Source: Glandiceps talaboti
Taxonomy: Eukaryota; Hemichordata; Enteropneusta; Spengelidae
DNA: 64,000 nucleotides
Assembly: GCF_964340395.1 (NCBI RefSeq)
Contig: NC_135549.1
Coordinates: 34,846,832-34,910,831, forward strand
Reading direction: 5' to 3'
The translations under genes and the position numbers were made by a program. Of this stretch, positions 61,355 to 64,000 are shown piece by piece. The stretch's first letter is position 1, and each line of letters opens with the position of its first letter. The notes under the pieces were generated by a model. The model did not search any database, had not been told where the DNA came from, and saw only the letters and a program-made list of their open reading frames with translations.

Positions 61355-62127
61355 ATCGTCACACCACTTTAGCCACATTTCCTGACGTGAAACTACAGTG
61401 CAGCTAACATAAAACATCACCTGAGTGCGTGCATCACAAAAGGATCATTCTTGCACAATTGGGGTGCTAACCATGCATTGATGCACTGTTGTTGTTGCAT
61501 CATCAAAGCATCTGCATGGAACAATGCTCGCATCTCTCATACAGAATAAACAGCACTTTATGCGCACATGCTTTGTGACTAGGTAATAATCATGTACTCT
61601 GCAATCTAGATTCAATGTTTATAATGAGATGCTGATGCATTGTTAACTTGATGTACCGTTAATGAGATGCTCTGTGGACACCTCAAAGGTGCAAATTGAA
61701 TGCTGTTTACATACACTAATCCCCAAGAGCATTGTTCATGAAGTTTTCCAGCATAATGCTTTGAAGATGCAAGCACAGTTCATGCACAATCTCCCATTAT
61801 GCTTGATCTGTACTGTATTTTCCCCTCTTTAGTGGCCTACAAAAATATGCCAATAACTTATCAAAACTAAAAGCTACATCAATAATATTTTCAGGACAAG
61901 TGCGCTTTGGTATTGCAAATGTATGTATCATATTATATTGAATTTGAAGCGTGCATTCTTGAGATATAGCCTAATTACCGAAAACTATTAATTATGTAAA
62001 TTGCTCGTTAATATTTATGGGATGTTTACCGAAACCTAATCAGTTCTTGTCACTACCCTACAGAACACATGCAATAAATTTCATTTGAATTGAGGCAGTC
62101 ATGTTTTAGAAAATGGTGATGAAGTCG
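61355..62127. repeat. Interspersed repeat, tandem copy 1, split by a MITE
   Basis: Two diverged copies of a roughly 340-bp sequence lie head to tail. Copy one is 61355-61395 plus 61816-62127, interrupted by the element at 61396-61815. Shared landmarks are CACCACTTTAG, CATTTCCTGAC, GTGGCCTAC, AATATGCCAATAACTTAT, GCATTCTTGAGATATAGC and TTTGAATTGAG. Confidence 0.85.
61396..61815. mobile_element. MITE of Tc1/mariner type (420 bp) with TA target duplication
   Basis: The element starts CAGTGCAG and ends CTGTACTG (7 of 8 terminal bases are inverted) and is flanked by TA at 61394-61395 and 61816-61817. The sister repeat copy has the uninterrupted site GAAACTATTTTTTTC at 62160-62174, with a single TA at 62165-62166. 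The interior folds back: GCATCATCAAAGCATCTGC near 61498 pairs with GCATAATGCTTTGAAGATGC near 61751, and AACAATGCTC near 61520 with GAGCATTGTT near 61728. There is no transposase frame, so it would be mobilised in trans. TA target and CAGT ends are the Tc1/mariner signature; the subfamily is not known. Confidence 0.75.
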
Positions 62128-62468
62128 CATGCACCACTTTAGACAACATTTCCTGACCAGAAACTATTTTTTTCTTTTTTGTGGCCTACCGAAAATATGC
62201 CAATAACTTATTAAAACTAAAAGCTACATTAGTAATATTTTTAGGACAGGTGTGCTTTGGTATCGCAAATGTATGTACCAAGTTATAATGAATTTGAAGT
62301 TTGCATTCTTGAGATATAGCTTAATTGCCAAAAACCATTAATTACATAAATTGCTCATTAATATTCATGAGGTTTTTACCAAAACCAAATCAGGTCTTGC
62401 CATTACCCTAATACGTCTACAAAATTTTGTTTGAATTGAGCAAGCCGTTATGGAGAAAACAATGACAC
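62128..62468. repeat. Interspersed repeat, tandem copy 2 (uninterrupted)
   Basis: This is the second copy of the sequence at 61355-62127 without the MITE. It ends GAGCAAGCCGTTATGGAG and runs directly into a CAGA/CA microsatellite, the usual tail of this kind of interspersed repeat. Confidence 0.85.
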
Positions 62469-62524
62469 AAACAGACAGACAGACAGACACACACACACAC
62501 ACACAGACAGACAGACAGACAGAC
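62469..62524. repeat. Compound microsatellite (CAGA)n(CA)n(CAGA)n
   Basis: ACAGACAGACAGACAGAC, then ACACACACACACACAC, then another CAGA tract. It caps the upstream interspersed repeat. Confidence 0.96.
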
Positions 62525-62688
62525 TTCCACCCACTAAATACATCTCTTACTTACGGAAGAAAAAATATGGTAAATTTCGTGAAACAAAACACAAACGTCA
62601 ACATCACAACAAATGATTATAGCACCAACCAAGACTCAAATCCTAAGTCTGCTCAATTTACTATGAAAATACGTTAATTTTTACTCAC

Positions 62689-62768
62689 CAAAGGCATTCG
62701 CAATTGTGTCGTCAAGGCGTTGGTCACAATACGCGTGCTCATTATCATAAAGCTTGAAGTCTGCAACC
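62689..62768 (-). CDS. Internal exon of an unidentified minus-strand gene
   Basis: On the minus strand this 80-bp exon has an acceptor GTCTGTTTGAAACAG and a consensus donor (CCTTTG then GTGAGT). After one base it reads 26 codons, VADFKLYDNEHAYCDQRL then DDTIANAF, with one base left. The composition (acidic, aromatic, no low complexity) and several CpG codons set it apart from the AT-rich surroundings. A second frame is also open, but only this one joins both neighbours: exon 63417-63459 leaves two bases (junction Trp) and exon 58600-58751 supplies two (junction Glu). The protein family is unknown to me. Confidence 0.72.
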
Positions 62769-62929
62769 CTGTTTCAAACAGACACTTATCGTTGAGGGAG
62801 CAAGATGCGTAGAATTCTATAGCATATTACATTGCTTGTTGTCTGCCATCAATGGTGTCTTACTTCAGTCTAATGGGCTGATTTCCAATATGGTGTCATC
62901 CACAATGCTCATTTAAATATTTTCAAAAT

Positions 62930-63270
62930 TTTTCAAAAAATAGAAAAGTACATGTACTGACTTGAAATTAACAAATCTGCATAAGCTACCCTCTACACAT
63001 ACATGCCAGATATCAAAGTAATCTGACAAGTAGTATTTGAAAAGAAGTTTAAAATATCATTTTTGACAAAAAGCTTGAAAAATCCTGAAAATGGCACAGA
63101 TGAACTTAGCATGAACAAATCTGAATAGCCTCCCCAAGGAACAGGCAGACCAAATATCATTTAGTTTTGGAGAAGAAGATGAAAATAAATAAAACTGACG
63201 GACAGACCACGACGACAGAGAATCAACCGAACACTAAAGCTCCGCTTAACTGCCGCTGACAGTGGAGCTA
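62930..63270 (+). mobile_element. Interspersed repeat with internal half-duplication and terminal hairpin
   Basis: Two related segments follow each other (AACAAATCTGCATAAGC... and AACAAATCTGAATAGCC..., each then CAGATATCAAAG or CAAATATCATTT and an AAGAAG motif). Next come a GACGGACAGACCACGACGAC tract and a stem-loop. This layout is typical of dispersed non-autonomous repeats in marine invertebrates. The class is undetermined. The element sits in the intron between two exons of the minus-strand gene. Confidence 0.5.
63238..63269. repeat. Stem-loop at the repeat end
   Basis: AGCTCCGCT at the left pairs with AGTGGAGCT at the right (8 of 9), enclosing a 14-base loop. It ends the interspersed repeat. 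A hairpin end is also seen in Helitrons, but I could not confirm the other Helitron end signals. Confidence 0.7.
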
Positions 63271-63416
63271 TACATATATTGAACAGAATCAAAATGAATA
63301 GGTAAAGAGAGATATACAAAAAGATTATTTAGATTTGTATAGGTATAATGTCATTTTAAATTTTTTTTTACAAAAACTAACCACTTCTTGTTCAAGATTA
63401 TGTTTTGATTTGTTAC

Positions 63417-63459
63417 CATAGAAACCATAAAACTTCTCTTTCATCTTCAGAGACACAAT
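63417..63459 (-). CDS. Internal exon of the minus-strand gene
   Basis: The minus strand has a good acceptor (ATTCTTTTGTAG). Two bases complete a codon from exon 63826-63871 (junction Asp), then CVSEDEREVLWFL follows and two bases remain at a donor CTATG then GTAACA. These two bases join exon 62689-62768 in frame. The sequence V-T-L-D-C across the junction, followed by a Trp ten residues after the Cys, resembles B and C strands of an Ig-like fold; this is only a hint. An alternative is a longer exon in another frame (IVSLKMKEKFYGFYGNK...) ending at donor GTTAGT near 63385, but its phase fits neither neighbour. Confidence 0.5.
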
Positions 63460-63560
63460 CTACAAAAGAATCATAGTACATTGTATACATTTAACACAAA
63501 GAAGAATTCAAAGAGTGTTAGTAAGATGTGATCCCCCTTATGAAAATTAAATCATACCGA

Positions 63561-63765
63561 ACTAGTGCTGCACAAGTGTGACACAATTTTCCTCTTAAAT
63601 GCTGTGAAGCAAACACTGTGCAGGAACTGTTCAACTAGCCACACAGCTCTGCACAGTACAAAACCTGTTTGGGTACACACTGTGCAGCAAACAGTGCGGA
63701 ACTGTGCAAAGCTGTGCATAACTGTGCTGCACAGTTTTAGAGCTGTGTGACCCTGTGCAGCTACT
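63561..63765. mobile_element. Candidate foldback element rich in CTGTGCA motifs
   Basis: The segment has imperfect inverted ends (AGTGCTGCACA at the left and TGTGCAGCTACT at the right) and inner arms CACACAGCTCTGCACAGT near 63639 against CTGCACAGTTTTAGAGCTG near 63730. CTGTGCA or its complement occurs about ten times. It lies in the intron between exons 63417-63459 and 63826-63871. The open frames on both strands here reflect the palindromic structure. Confidence 0.5.
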
Positions 63766-63825
63766 GATACATGAATAAACATACAAACAATTTAAGATGG
63801 CAGTTAGCTGAACAACCTTTCTTAC

Positions 63826-63871
63826 CCAGTGTGACATTACTTTCTATAATTTTGCTCTTCAAATGAGTGTA
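63826..63871 (-). CDS. Internal exon of the minus-strand gene
   Basis: The minus strand shows an acceptor (TTCAAAAATAACCCAG) and a consensus donor (ACTGG then GTAAGAAAG) bounding 46 bp. Only one frame is open: YTHLKSKIIESNVTL plus one base, which joins the next exon as Asp. It has an N-x-T site. Upstream exons, including the start codon, lie beyond the right end of the window. Confidence 0.58.
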
Positions 63872-63959
63872 CTGGGTTATTTTTGAAATCAGAAAGTTCA
63901 AACAAGGTTAGACATGGTGAGAAGCTTTTTATTATGGTTATGACTTCAGACTCATTTTT

Positions 63960-63992
63960 AGCACTACTAAACTGATACGGTTCAGTAGTGCT
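63960..63992. repeat. Near-perfect hairpin at the right edge
   Basis: AGCACTACTAAAC at the left pairs with GTTCAGTAGTGCT at the right with one mismatch in 13, around a 7-base loop. It may be the terminal part of an inverted-repeat element that continues past base 64000. Confidence 0.75.
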
Positions 63993-64000
63993 ATAGCCTC

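Noticed and set aside
62450-62677. + strand 75-codon frame with TDRQTDTHTHTQ
   Set aside because: It is translated CAGA/CA microsatellite.
63552-63837. Cys-rich open frames on both strands
   Set aside because: They are by-products of the palindromic CTGTGCA-rich foldback sequence.

Overview
The window comes from an animal genome, most likely a marine invertebrate; I cannot name the species. The evidence is eukaryotic throughout: a Ty3/gypsy retrotransposon, exons bounded by GT-AG splice sites, AATAAA signals, MITE-like elements and large amounts of satellite DNA. No operon, ribosome binding site, tRNA or rRNA is visible.

Layout. (1) 1-2887 is the 3' part of a Ty3/gypsy element on the + strand: the end of pol (reverse transcriptase tail, RNase H, integrase), a polypurine tract and a 179-bp 3' LTR. 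(2) 2888-53235 is one uninterrupted array of about 987 copies of a 51-bp unit. It is purine-rich on the + strand, its consensus has no CpG, and its length is a multiple of three, so it reads as an endless 17-residue repeat (VIYERQLEGQIITRYRS). The array is built from nested segmental duplications with offsets of 11,230, 3,014, about 2,958, 7,597 and 1,377 bp. (3) 53236-58500 holds an interspersed repeat ending in (AC)n, one good and two weaker minus-strand exons, and two abutting minisatellites (22 bp and 55 bp). (4) 58526-63871 holds the 3' end of a minus-strand gene: four exons with compatible phases, a stop codon and an AATAAA signal. Its introns contain a 56-bp minisatellite, a 29-bp G-rich minisatellite, a MITE with a recognisable empty site, a foldback element and several duplications.

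How the parts relate. The LTR starts TGTTA and ends TAACA, and the array begins at the next base, in the middle of a unit. A paralogous array segment at 14118 matches the array from base 2888 onward and continues upstream without a break. So the element very probably inserted inside the array, and the array should continue beyond the 5' LTR, outside the window. The good exon at 53867-54009 has a splice donor pointing towards the array, and I found no further exon before the array starts. The array and retroelement may therefore lie in an intron longer than 50 kb. On that gene's strand every unit contains a branch point-like CTAAC, a pyrimidine tract and a TAG, which is the layout of a 3' splice site.

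I do not think the 17-residue frame is a gene. Its openness follows from the 51-bp period, it is broken by many TAG/TAA units, and most common variants change the amino acid. Counts and block boundaries were read by eye and are approximate unless given exactly.
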